A stretch of DNA of 32,848 nucleotides from Sphingorhabdus sp. (GTDB lineage: Bacteria > Pseudomonadota > Alphaproteobacteria > Sphingomonadales > Sphingomonadaceae). Location: positions 1-32,848 of the forward strand of contig JALREL010000165.1 in the NCBI GenBank assembly GCA_023262005.1. Reading direction: 5' to 3'. Positions 26,492 through 32,848 of this stretch are shown here, one piece after another. A model generated the notes under the pieces. That model had not been told where the DNA came from. It saw only the letters and a list, made by a program, of their open reading frames with translations, and did no database searches. A program made the position numbers and the translations under genes. How positions within the stretch are numbered: the stretch's first letter is position 1; every line of letters starts with the position of its first letter.

Positions 26492-27154
26492 TTACTTGAC
26501 CACCATGCAATTCTCGCCAGCCGCCTTCAGCTTGGCACACAATTGCTGGGCGGCAGCCGGGTTCGCGGCCACTGCCTGGAGTCGATAAACCTTGCGTCCG
26601 CCTTCGGCCGCGCCTTCGGCGATGCGGCGGTTAAGGCCGGAAAGGAAACCAAAACGCTTGCCCATGGCCGCCCATGCCTGGTCAGCCTTGGCGGAATCGC
26701 TGAACGCTCCAAGCTGGACAAAGCCGGCGCCAGCGGGGGTTGCACCCTCCGCCTGCGAGGCTGCAACAGGTGCCGGTGCTGGTGCTTGGGCAGCAGCCTT
26801 GGCCTTGGCAGGATCGATCGATACTTCGACTTTCTTGCCCTCGCTCGCGGCAAAGGCGGCATCGCCCTCACCTTCAAAGCTCTTGCCCTCACGGTCGGTC
26901 GGGGCGACCTTATAGTCGCCTTCCTGCGCGGCAATCAGTTCGCCATTGCCCGATGCCCCGCCCGATTGGCTGCGCTGGATCCAGTAAATGCCACCAACAA
27001 TCGCCGCGAGCAGCGCGAGGCCAGCGAGAACCAAACCGGCAACCTTCAGCGGTGAAGCGGTCTCTTCATATTCGTAGCCATCGGCGGTTTCGAGCCAAGG
27101 CAAGCGATCCGCATCGTCCAACCCCAAATCTTCATCGCGATCGTTGTCGGTCAT
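26492..27154 (-). CDS. SPOR-domain membrane protein
   Basis: SPOR domains bind denuded glycan strands at the septum, so this is probably a division-site wall protein. The 220-residue product has an acidic cytoplasmic tail and one transmembrane helix at about 37-60 (VAGLVLAGLALLAAIVGGIYW). A long Ala/Pro-rich linker leads to a C-terminal SPOR repeat (GFVQLGAFSDSAKADQAWAAM to the end, ending NCMVVK). I chose the ATG at 27154, ten bases after GAGGG; a TTG nine bases upstream is crowded against that site. It follows argS by 43 bases in a probable operon and is closed by a strong terminator. Confidence 0.92.
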   Translation of the reverse strand: MTDNDRDEDLGLDDADRLPWLETADGYEYEETASPLKVAGLVLAGLALLAAIVGGIYWIQRSQSGGASGNGELIAAQEGDYKVAPTDREGKSFEGEGDAAFAASEGKKVEVSIDPAKAKAAAQAPAPAPVAASQAEGATPAGAGFVQLGAFSDSAKADQAWAAMGKRFGFLSGLNRRIAEGAAEGGRKVYRLQAVAANPAAAQQLCAKLKAAGENCMVVK

Positions 27155-27197
27155 CGCTTTCAATCCCTCTGGTCACAGTCGATTCACTTTTGCCCAC

Positions 27198-28925
27198 TTA
27201 CATCTGCGTTGCGGCGTCCACTCCCATCAAACGCAGACCGTTGCGAATAACCTGCCCCAAAGTTTCTGCCAAGAAAAGTCTCGCGCTGCTGAGTTCGGGC
27301 GATTGTGCCAATATGAAGCGCTTGTCGGGCTGGTCGTTACCCAGGTTCCAATAAGCATGGAATGCCGCCGCCAGATCGCCGAGGAAAAAGGCGATGCGAT
27401 GCGGTTCGCCGGCCTTGGCCGCTGCCTCGACCACGCGCGGCAGGTTTGCCGCTTCGCGCACCAGCGACAATTCCTCTGCACCCAGCAGGTGCAAATGGTC
27501 AGAGCCAGGCTTGAAGCCTTCCTCCGCCTCTGCCTTGCGCAGCGTCGAACAGATGCGAGCATGGGCATATTGGACGTAGAATACCGGATTGTCCTTTGAC
27601 GCTTCGACAACCTTGGCGAAGTCGAAATCCATCTGCGCATCCGCCTTGCGGGTCAGCATGGTGAAGCGAACGACGTCCTTGCCCACTTCGCGCACGACAT
27701 CCGCGAGCGTGACGAAATTGCCTGCGCGTTTCGACATCTTGATCGGCTCGCCACCGCGCAGCAGGCGCACCATCTGCACCAGTTTCACATCGAACTCGGC
27801 CTTGCCTTCGGTCAGCGCGGCAACCGCTGCCTTGATACGCTTCACGGTACCGGCATGGTCGGCACCCCAGATATCGATCAGCCAGTCGGCATTTTGCGCC
27901 TTCTGGAAGTGATAGGCCATATCGGCGCCGAAATAGGTCCAACTGCCATCCGATTTGCGGATCGGGCGATCCTGGTCGTCGCCAAATTGGGTCGATTTGA
28001 ACAGCGGCAGCGTCACCGGCTCCCAATCGGGGTCGGGTTCACCCTTGGGCGGCTCAAGTTCACCATCATAAACAAGACCCCGCTCGCGCAGGAAGGCTTC
28101 GGCGGCTTCGGGTTTCTTCGCCCGCTGCACTTCGGCTTCGGATGCGAAGATATCGTGGTGGATACCGAGCAGCGCGAGATCGGACCGGATCATCTCCATC
28201 ATCATCGCAACCGCGGTCTCGCGGAAAAGCACCAGCCATTCGCTTTCCGGCGCACCGACAAATTTGTTGCCATGTTCAGCCGCAAGTTTCTGGCCAACGG
28301 GCACGAGATAATCACCGGGATAGAGTCCCTCGGGGATTTCGCCCACATCCTCGCCCAACGCTTCGCGATACCGCAGATGCGCCGAACGTGCGAGCACGTC
28401 AACCTGCCCGCCCGCATCGTTGACATAATATTCGCGCGTCACCTTATAGCCGGCAAATTGCAGCAAATTGGCCAGCGCATCGCCGACAACCGCGCCGCGG
28501 CAATGGCCCATATGCATCGGCCCCGTCGGGTTCGCCGAAACATATTCGACATTGACGGTCTTGCCCTCACCCAGGCTGGAGCGGCCATAATCATCGCCCT
28601 GCGTGGCGATGGTGCGCAGCTCTTCAATCCAGATTGACGGGTCGAGTTTGAGGTTGAGGAAGCCCGGCCCGGCAATGTCCACTGCAGTTACGCCGCTGAC
28701 TTTGGCGAGCTGCGCTGCAATCGCCTCTGCCAACGCGCGTGGATTGCTGCCAGCGGGCTTTGCCAGCACCATCGCGGCGTTGGTGGCAAGGTCACCATGT
28801 GCGGCATCGCGGGGCGGCTCGACAGTCACAGCCTTGCGGTCGAGCCCGGCGGGGAGCGTTCCCGCCGTTTCAAGCGCGTCGAGCGCGGCGTTCACATGAG
28901 CGGCGAATTGGACAAAGAGGGTCAC
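27198..28925 (-). CDS. argS: Arginyl-tRNA synthetase
   Basis: ArgRS charges tRNA-Arg in the cytoplasm and is a class I synthetase. The product, 575 residues from the GTG at 28925 (read as fMet-TLFVQFAAHVNAAL), has the N-terminal Add1 domain. The HIGH motif appears as HMGH (138-141, in NPTGPMHMGHCRG), with GADMAYHFQKA and the KMSK loop (396-399, IKMSKRAGNF). The C-terminal DALR anticodon-binding domain contains FYVQYAHARICS. There is no ATG near the conserved start. GTG with AGGA ten bases upstream is preferred over an in-frame TTG at 28943. It leads the argS-SPOR operon. Confidence 0.96.
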   Translation of the reverse strand: MTLFVQFAAHVNAALDALETAGTLPAGLDRKAVTVEPPRDAAHGDLATNAAMVLAKPAGSNPRALAEAIAAQLAKVSGVTAVDIAGPGFLNLKLDPSIWIEELRTIATQGDDYGRSSLGEGKTVNVEYVSANPTGPMHMGHCRGAVVGDALANLLQFAGYKVTREYYVNDAGGQVDVLARSAHLRYREALGEDVGEIPEGLYPGDYLVPVGQKLAAEHGNKFVGAPESEWLVLFRETAVAMMMEMIRSDLALLGIHHDIFASEAEVQRAKKPEAAEAFLRERGLVYDGELEPPKGEPDPDWEPVTLPLFKSTQFGDDQDRPIRKSDGSWTYFGADMAYHFQKAQNADWLIDIWGADHAGTVKRIKAAVAALTEGKAEFDVKLVQMVRLLRGGEPIKMSKRAGNFVTLADVVREVGKDVVRFTMLTRKADAQMDFDFAKVVEASKDNPVFYVQYAHARICSTLRKAEAEEGFKPGSDHLHLLGAEELSLVREAANLPRVVEAAAKAGEPHRIAFFLGDLAAAFHAYWNLGNDQPDKRFILAQSPELSSARLFLAETLGQVIRNGLRLMGVDAATQM

Positions 28926-28990
28926 TATTATCTTTTCCTGCAAATAGGTTCGTCGGCGCAGTTTCGCTGCCCCCTAATCCATATGCCGGA

Positions 28991-29015
28991 AAAGAAAAAG
29001 GGGCCGGTCAGCCCC
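28991..29015 (-). terminator. Rho-independent terminator after the unknown lipoprotein gene
   Basis: On the minus strand GGGGC-TGACCG-GCCCC (29000-29015) is followed directly by TTTTTCTTTT (28990-28999). An alternative upstream pairing CAGCCC/GGGCTG overlaps it. It lies 12 bases after the lipoprotein stop and isolates that gene from argS. Confidence 0.85.
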
Positions 29016-29027
29016 ACGGGCTGGACC

Positions 29028-29672
29028 TTATCGGGTCACATTATATCGGAGCTGGTCCTCGGTAAGCTGGAAGCCCACAAGCAATTCGAAGCTGGCGCGC
29101 TGGATCGCGGCGCGAACTTCAGGATCTGCCATCGGATCGAGCGCGGCATCGGCATCGCCCGGGCGACGCTTGCGTGTGATTTTTTCAACGATTTCCGCCG
29201 GCAGTGCTGCCGAAGCCGGATCGATATAACCTGCGGCCTTGGCCGGGGCGCTGGCGCGGTTTTGGCCATCCGCGAAATTGAGCGTCACCTGCCCGATGCG
29301 CTTTGCAACAACGGCAGTGCCGCCCTGCACCACGGTCGAATAATAAGGCAAGGTCACCGAACGCGCACCGCTGGCATTGCTACGCCGTGCCTGCACCTCA
29401 AAATCGGCCTGCGAATAGATTTTCGCGCCTTCGCTGTTGCACGATGCGCGCAATTTGGTGATCGTCGCAACGACGTCCACCGAATCCGACGTCTGGCCGG
29501 CCCCGGGGCTGAACAGGGTTATGTCACCTGTACCTTCAGCAACGGCAACGGTGGGGCAACCCGTACGGGTCGCCGTAAAACCAACGCCCGATGACACATC
29601 CAGATCGCCATCGCCTGCACATCCTGCGAGCGTGAGCGCAGCGAGCGGCAAAGCGAAACGGACAGATTTCAT
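29028..29672 (-). CDS. Putative lipoprotein, unknown function
   Basis: I do not recognise the family. From the ATG at 29672 the product has 214 residues with a clear lipoprotein signal MKSVRFALPLAALTLAGC (lipobox LAGC, Cys18). The mature part looks like a compact beta-rich domain. It includes GFTATRTGCPTVAVAEGTG, three cysteines in all after processing (the lipid Cys, one in GCPTV, one in RASCNSEG) and a C-terminal helix-like ASFELLVGFQLTEDQLRYNVTR. The two internal cysteines could form a disulfide. An ATG two codons upstream (29678) sits too close to the AAGGG site to be preferred. The gene is divergent from ispH and has its own terminator. Confidence 0.85.
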   Translation of the reverse strand: MKSVRFALPLAALTLAGCAGDGDLDVSSGVGFTATRTGCPTVAVAEGTGDITLFSPGAGQTSDSVDVVATITKLRASCNSEGAKIYSQADFEVQARRSNASGARSVTLPYYSTVVQGGTAVVAKRIGQVTLNFADGQNRASAPAKAAGYIDPASAALPAEIVEKITRKRRPGDADAALDPMADPEVRAAIQRASFELLVGFQLTEDQLRYNVTR

Positions 29673-29785
29673 GGGCATTTTCCCTTCGAATTACTTTGGC
29701 CTATCGACCTTGCAGGGTCTTTATCGGCGCTTCCCCAACTGTGCAACAAGGGAAAGTCCTTGGCCAGCGGCGCGACACTATCTAA

Positions 29786-30769
29786 ATGACATTGCCGATG
29801 ACTGAACAAAACTCTCCCAAACCGCCGTTGAAGATCATGCTGGCCGCGCCTCGCGGCTTTTGTGCAGGGGTCGATCGCGCCATCCAGATTGTCGAGCAGG
29901 CGCTCGATCGCTTTGGCTCGCCCGTCTATGTTCGCCACGAAATCGTGCACAACAAATTCGTGGTCGACAGCCTGAAAGCCAAGGGCGCCATTTTCGTCGA
30001 CGAACTGGACGAGGTGCCTGCTGGTGCCCATGTCGTCTTTTCAGCGCATGGCGTGCCCAAGTCGGTTCCGGCGGATGCCGAAAATCGCGGACTATCCTAT
30101 TTCGACGCCACCTGCCCACTGGTTTCCAAGGTGCATCGCCAGGCCGAACGACAGGTGGAGGCCGGCCGCCACATCATCTTTGTCGGCCATCGTGGCCACC
30201 CTGAAGTGATCGGTACATTCGGCCAGGTGCCGCAGGGCGCGATGACGCTGGTGGAAACCGTCGAGGACGCCGAAAATCTGCAGGTGCCCGATAGCAGCAA
30301 TCTTGCTTTCCTGACGCAAACCACGCTGTCGGTCGATGATACGGCGGATATCGTCGCAGCACTGCAGCGCCGTTTTCCCGGCATTGTCGGGCCGAAGGGT
30401 GAGGATATCTGTTACGCCACGTCTAACCGGCAGGCGGCGGTCAAGGCGATTGCCGGAAGCTGTGACATGCTGTTCGTCATCGGTGCGCCCAACAGCTCCA
30501 ATTCGCTCCGCCTCGTCGAAGTCGCCGAGCGCGCGGGCACCATATCCCGGCTTGTTCAGCGTGCCGAAGATATCGATTTTGCCTGGCTTGATGGCGTTAA
30601 GACATTGGGCATCACCGCAGGCGCTTCGGCGCCCGAAGTGCTCGTCCGCCAGTTCATCACGCACCTCGCCACGCGTTTCGATGTGAGCGGGGAACAGGTG
30701 GTGACGGCAGAGGAAAGCATCACCTTCAAGCTGCCCCGGGGCCTAGTGGCCGCCGCCGATCCGGTCTGA
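29786..30769 (+). CDS. ispH: 4-hydroxy-3-methylbut-2-enyl diphosphate reductase
   Basis: IspH is the last enzyme of the MEP pathway and makes IPP and DMAPP with a [4Fe-4S] cluster in the cytoplasm. These feed the undecaprenyl carrier used by MraY. The 327-residue product has the three cluster cysteines C26 ([10 protein letters not shown]), C110 (DATCPLV) and C209 ([10 protein letters not shown]), plus VRHEIVHN and the SAHGV and GHRGHPE histidine motifs. The first ATG (29786) has no clear ribosome binding site; an ATG at 29798 is an alternative. It leads ispH-thrB-rnhA. Confidence 0.97.
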   Translation: MTLPMTEQNSPKPPLKIMLAAPRGFCAGVDRAIQIVEQALDRFGSPVYVRHEIVHNKFVVDSLKAKGAIFVDELDEVPAGAHVVFSAHGVPKSVPADAENRGLSYFDATCPLVSKVHRQAERQVEAGRHIIFVGHRGHPEVIGTFGQVPQGAMTLVETVEDAENLQVPDSSNLAFLTQTTLSVDDTADIVAALQRRFPGIVGPKGEDICYATSNRQAAVKAIAGSCDMLFVIGAPNSSNSLRLVEVAERAGTISRLVQRAEDIDFAWLDGVKTLGITAGASAPEVLVRQFITHLATRFDVSGEQVVTAEESITFKLPRGLVAAADPV

Positions 30770-31740
30770 TGGCTGTTTACACGCAGGTGAGTGCTGAGGC
30801 CGCAGAGCGGCTGTTGGCGCTGTACGATGTCGGCCGGCTGGTTTCGCTCAAAGGCATCGCCGAAGGCGTGGAGAACAGCAATTACCTGCTCGAAACTGAT
30901 CGCGCGCGCTTCATCCTGACCTTGTATGAAAGCCGGGTCGATCCGGCGGATCTTCCCTATTTCCACAACCTCCTCGCACATCTGCACAATGCCGGATGCC
31001 CGGTGCCACGCTTCATCGATGATCGGCAGGGTAACTGGCTGCAAGACCTGCTCGGCAAGAAAGCCTGCCTGATCGAGTTTCTGCCCGGTATCTCGGTATC
31101 CGAACCGACCCCGATCCAGGCGGCAGCGGTGGGCAAAAGCATGGCGCAGATGCACAAGGCGGTTGCAGGTTTCAGCGAAGCCAAGCCCAATCCGCTGGGG
31201 CAGGAAAGCTGGAAGCCCTTGTTCGAGCGCTGTGACCGTGCAGCTGCCGAAAGCCTGCTGCCGGGGCTCGCCGACGACATTTCGCGTGAATGCGATTGGC
31301 TGGAGGCAAATTGGCCGAGCGACCTGCCGAAACATGCCGTGCATACCGATCTTTTCCCCGACAATGTCCTGTTCCGCGGCGATGCGGTTGGCGGACTTAT
31401 CGATTTCTATTTCGCTTGCACCGATTTTCGCGCGTTCGACCTTGCGGTGACCCATGCCGCCTGGAGTTTCAGCAATGACGGCAAAAGCTATCTCGCCGAT
31501 ATCGGCCGTGCGCTGTTGCAAGGTTATGGCGAAGTCATCCAGTTGAGCGATGCGGAAAAGCAGGCCTTTGCGCTGCTCGGCCGCGGCGCTTCGTTACGCT
31601 TCCTGCTCACCCGGCTTTATGACTGGATCAACACGCCCGCAGGCGCACTGGTTACGCGCAAGGACCCGCTGGCATTCCACCGGCGGCTGGAATTTTATCG
31701 CAGCGCCGATGTCGTAGCATTATTCGGTGTCGAGCAATGA
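30769..31740 (+). CDS. thrB: Homoserine kinase (type II, APH-like)
   Basis: This enzyme phosphorylates L-homoserine in threonine biosynthesis and belongs to the aminoglycoside-phosphotransferase-like class found in alphaproteobacteria, not the GHMP class of E. coli. The 323-residue product begins [20 protein letters not shown] and has [10 protein letters not shown] (nucleotide-binding region) with [10 protein letters not shown] carrying the following strand. The catalytic loop is [11 protein letters not shown], and [18 protein letters not shown] is the metal-binding DFG-equivalent. The ATG shares one base with the ispH stop, and rnhA begins inside its last four bases. Confidence 0.95.
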   Translation: MAVYTQVSAEAAERLLALYDVGRLVSLKGIAEGVENSNYLLETDRARFILTLYESRVDPADLPYFHNLLAHLHNAGCPVPRFIDDRQGNWLQDLLGKKACLIEFLPGISVSEPTPIQAAAVGKSMAQMHKAVAGFSEAKPNPLGQESWKPLFERCDRAAAESLLPGLADDISRECDWLEANWPSDLPKHAVHTDLFPDNVLFRGDAVGGLIDFYFACTDFRAFDLAVTHAAWSFSNDGKSYLADIGRALLQGYGEVIQLSDAEKQAFALLGRGASLRFLLTRLYDWINTPAGALVTRKDPLAFHRRLEFYRSADVVALFGVEQ

Positions 31741-32174
31741 AGAAGGTCGAAATCTTCACCGATGGCGCGTGCAAGGGCAATCCCGGCCCGGGCGGCTGGG
31801 GCGCGGTCGTGCGCTATGGCAAGCATGAGAAGGAAATTTCGGGAAATGATCCCGACACCACCAACAACCGCATGGAAATGACGGCGGCGATCCGGGCACT
31901 GAACCTGCTGGTCGAACCCTGCGCCGTGACATTGCATACCGACAGCAAATATGTGCTCGACGGCATCACCAAATGGGTCGAAGGCTGGAAGCGCAACGGC
32001 TGGAAAAATGCCTCGAAGCAGCCAGTGCGCAACGCCGATCTATGGCACGAATTGATCGAGGCCGTCGCCCGCCACAAGGTCGAATGGGTGTGGGTCAAAG
32101 GCCATAATGGCCATGAAGAGAATGAACGGGCCGACCGCCTGGCGAGCGATGCCGCCGAAGCGGTCGGTCGGTAA
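31737..32174 (+). CDS. rnhA: Ribonuclease HI
   Basis: RNase HI cuts the RNA strand of RNA-DNA hybrids during replication and R-loop removal. The 145-residue product has all four catalytic acids: D9 ([16 protein letters not shown]), E47 ([10 protein letters not shown]), D69 (HTDSKYV) and D133 (NERADRLAS). The GHNGHEENE histidine loop comes before the last. Length is typical of E. coli-type RNase HI. The start overlaps the thrB stop by four bases, and the stop abuts the convergent DUF1508-type gene. Confidence 0.97.
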   Translation: MKKVEIFTDGACKGNPGPGGWGAVVRYGKHEKEISGNDPDTTNNRMEMTAAIRALNLLVEPCAVTLHTDSKYVLDGITKWVEGWKRNGWKNASKQPVRNADLWHELIEAVARHKVEWVWVKGHNGHEENERADRLASDAAEAVGR

Positions 32175-32348
32175 TCAGCCCTCGCGCACTTCCGCGCCGG
32201 GGCCGTTCTTCAAAATCGATTCGATAGCGTTCTTGGCCGATGCCTTGCTCTTATAGCCTTCGGTCCAAAAGATGGTTTCGCTGTTATATTTGAAGTAGGC
32301 GACATATTCGCCGGCCTTGTTCTGCTTGATCTCGAAATAATGGGCCAT
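32175..32348 (-). CDS. DUF1508/YegP-type small protein
   Basis: The 57-residue product MAHYFEIKQNKAGEY...FKYNSETIFWTEGYKSKASAKNAIESI has the single-repeat DUF1508 (UPF0339) pattern: a beta hairpin followed by GYxSKxxAxNAI and the helix. E. coli YegP has two such repeats and this has one. The function of the family is not established. The ATG has a very strong ribosome binding site GAGGAGG four bases upstream, suggesting high expression. Its stop codon lies directly against the rnhA stop on the other strand with no spacer. Confidence 0.9.
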   Translation of the reverse strand: MAHYFEIKQNKAGEYVAYFKYNSETIFWTEGYKSKASAKNAIESILKNGPGAEVREG

Positions 32349-32421
32349 AAAACCTCCTCACGCTGATGCGTATCGCGATAGTAGCGGCCCGTTGCGAACA
32401 GACAAGCAAAGCGGTGTAAAA

Positions 32422-32848
32422 TTACGCAAAGCGGCTAGGATCATATTGATTGATTGGCAAATCGGGATCGGTTTTCCGTTCGAGAAGCAAATCGCCCGCC
32501 AATTTGGCAACTGCCGGTGCTGTCTGAATTCCGAAACCGCCTTGCCCAGCCAACCAAAAGAAACTGTCAACCGCCCCGTCGCGCCCGATCACAGGTTTAC
32601 GGTCAGGCGCAAAGCTGCGCAAACCGGCCCATTTGCGTTCTAACCGTTCGATTTTCCAATCGACCACCTCTTCAAATCGGGCAATCGCCATTGCCACGTC
32701 CAGTTCTTCAGGCGCGGCATCGCAAGGCGGCGTTTCGATTTCGTCATGCGGGCTAAGCCACAGGCGGCCACCCGCTTCGGGCTTGAAATAGAAACTGCCA
32801 TCCAGACCGACTACCAACGGCAGGTCGGCCGATGCTGCTGGCGAAACC
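32422..32848 (-). CDS. FAD-dependent amino-acid/amine oxidoreductase (DAO family), C-terminal part
   Basis: The frame stays open to the right edge, so about 142 C-terminal residues are visible and the FAD-binding N-terminus is missing. The piece contains YFKPEAGGRLWLSPHDE, then WAGLRSFAPDRKPVIGRD and FFWLAGQGGFGIQTAPA, the C-terminal FAD-contact signature of DAO enzymes. The wording of these motifs is closest to D-arginine dehydrogenase (DauA)-like proteins as I recall them, but glycine oxidase or other amine oxidases are possible. It lies 73 bases upstream of the DUF1508-type gene on the same strand. Confidence 0.9.
   Translation of the reverse strand, partial: VSPAASADLPLVVGLDGSFYFKPEAGGRLWLSPHDEIETPPCDAAPEELDVAMAIARFEEVVDWKIERLERKWAGLRSFAPDRKPVIGRDGAVDSFFWLAGQGGFGIQTAPAVAKLAGDLLLERKTDPDLPINQYDPSRFA

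Overview
The window looks like chromosomal core DNA from an alphaproteobacterium of the order Sphingomonadales (Sphingopyxis/Sphingorhabdus-like; I cannot fix the genus). The support is a high-GC coding style, an FtsZ that begins MSINIGPP, a large TonB-dependent receptor, and the gene orders dcw, argS-SPOR-nagZ-scpAB-tatABC and ispH-thrB-rnhA. I saw no tRNA, rRNA, insertion sequence, prophage or CRISPR array.

Region 1 (1-17479, minus strand) is an almost complete division and cell wall (dcw) cluster. In transcription order it reads mraZ, rsmH, ftsL, ftsI, murE, murF, mraY, murD, ftsW, murG, murC, murB, ddl, ftsQ, ftsA, ftsZ, with ftsZ cut by the left edge. Nearly every junction is a 1- or 4-base stop/start overlap. 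The exceptions are a 2-base gap at ftsW/murG and a 137-base gap before ftsZ. These genes make UDP-MurNAc-pentapeptide (MurB-F, Ddl), lipid I and II (MraY, MurG), polymerise and cross-link septal wall (FtsW, FtsI), and build the divisome (FtsL, FtsQ, FtsA, FtsZ).

Region 2 (17480-17796) is the mraZ upstream region. It holds five GGG triads at helical spacing that resemble an MraZ operator, a chain of short inverted repeats, and an AT-rich 23-base direct repeat.

Region 3 (17797-19882, minus) is a probable three-gene operon: a cysteine-synthase-like enzyme, a small one-helix membrane protein, and a membrane-anchored protein resembling GldG/ABC-auxiliary domains. Its function is unknown.

Region 4 (20013-22412, plus) has a TonB-dependent receptor of probable ZnuD (zinc) type behind a near-consensus Zur box, then a 40-residue entericidin-like lipoprotein.

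Region 5 (22409-28925, minus) runs argS, a SPOR-domain gene, a strong terminator, then nagZ-scpA-scpB-tatA-tatB-tatC. It covers translation, septal wall binding, wall recycling, chromosome condensation and twin-arginine export.

Region 6 (29028-32848) has an unrecognised lipoprotein gene (minus) with its own terminator, divergent from ispH-thrB-rnhA (plus). It ends with a DUF1508-type small protein and the C-terminal part of an FAD-dependent amine/amino-acid oxidase (both minus).

Most of the window is ordinary and well understood. The parts worth a second look are the mraZ leader, the Zur-box receptor, and the cysK/small-TM/GldG-like operon.
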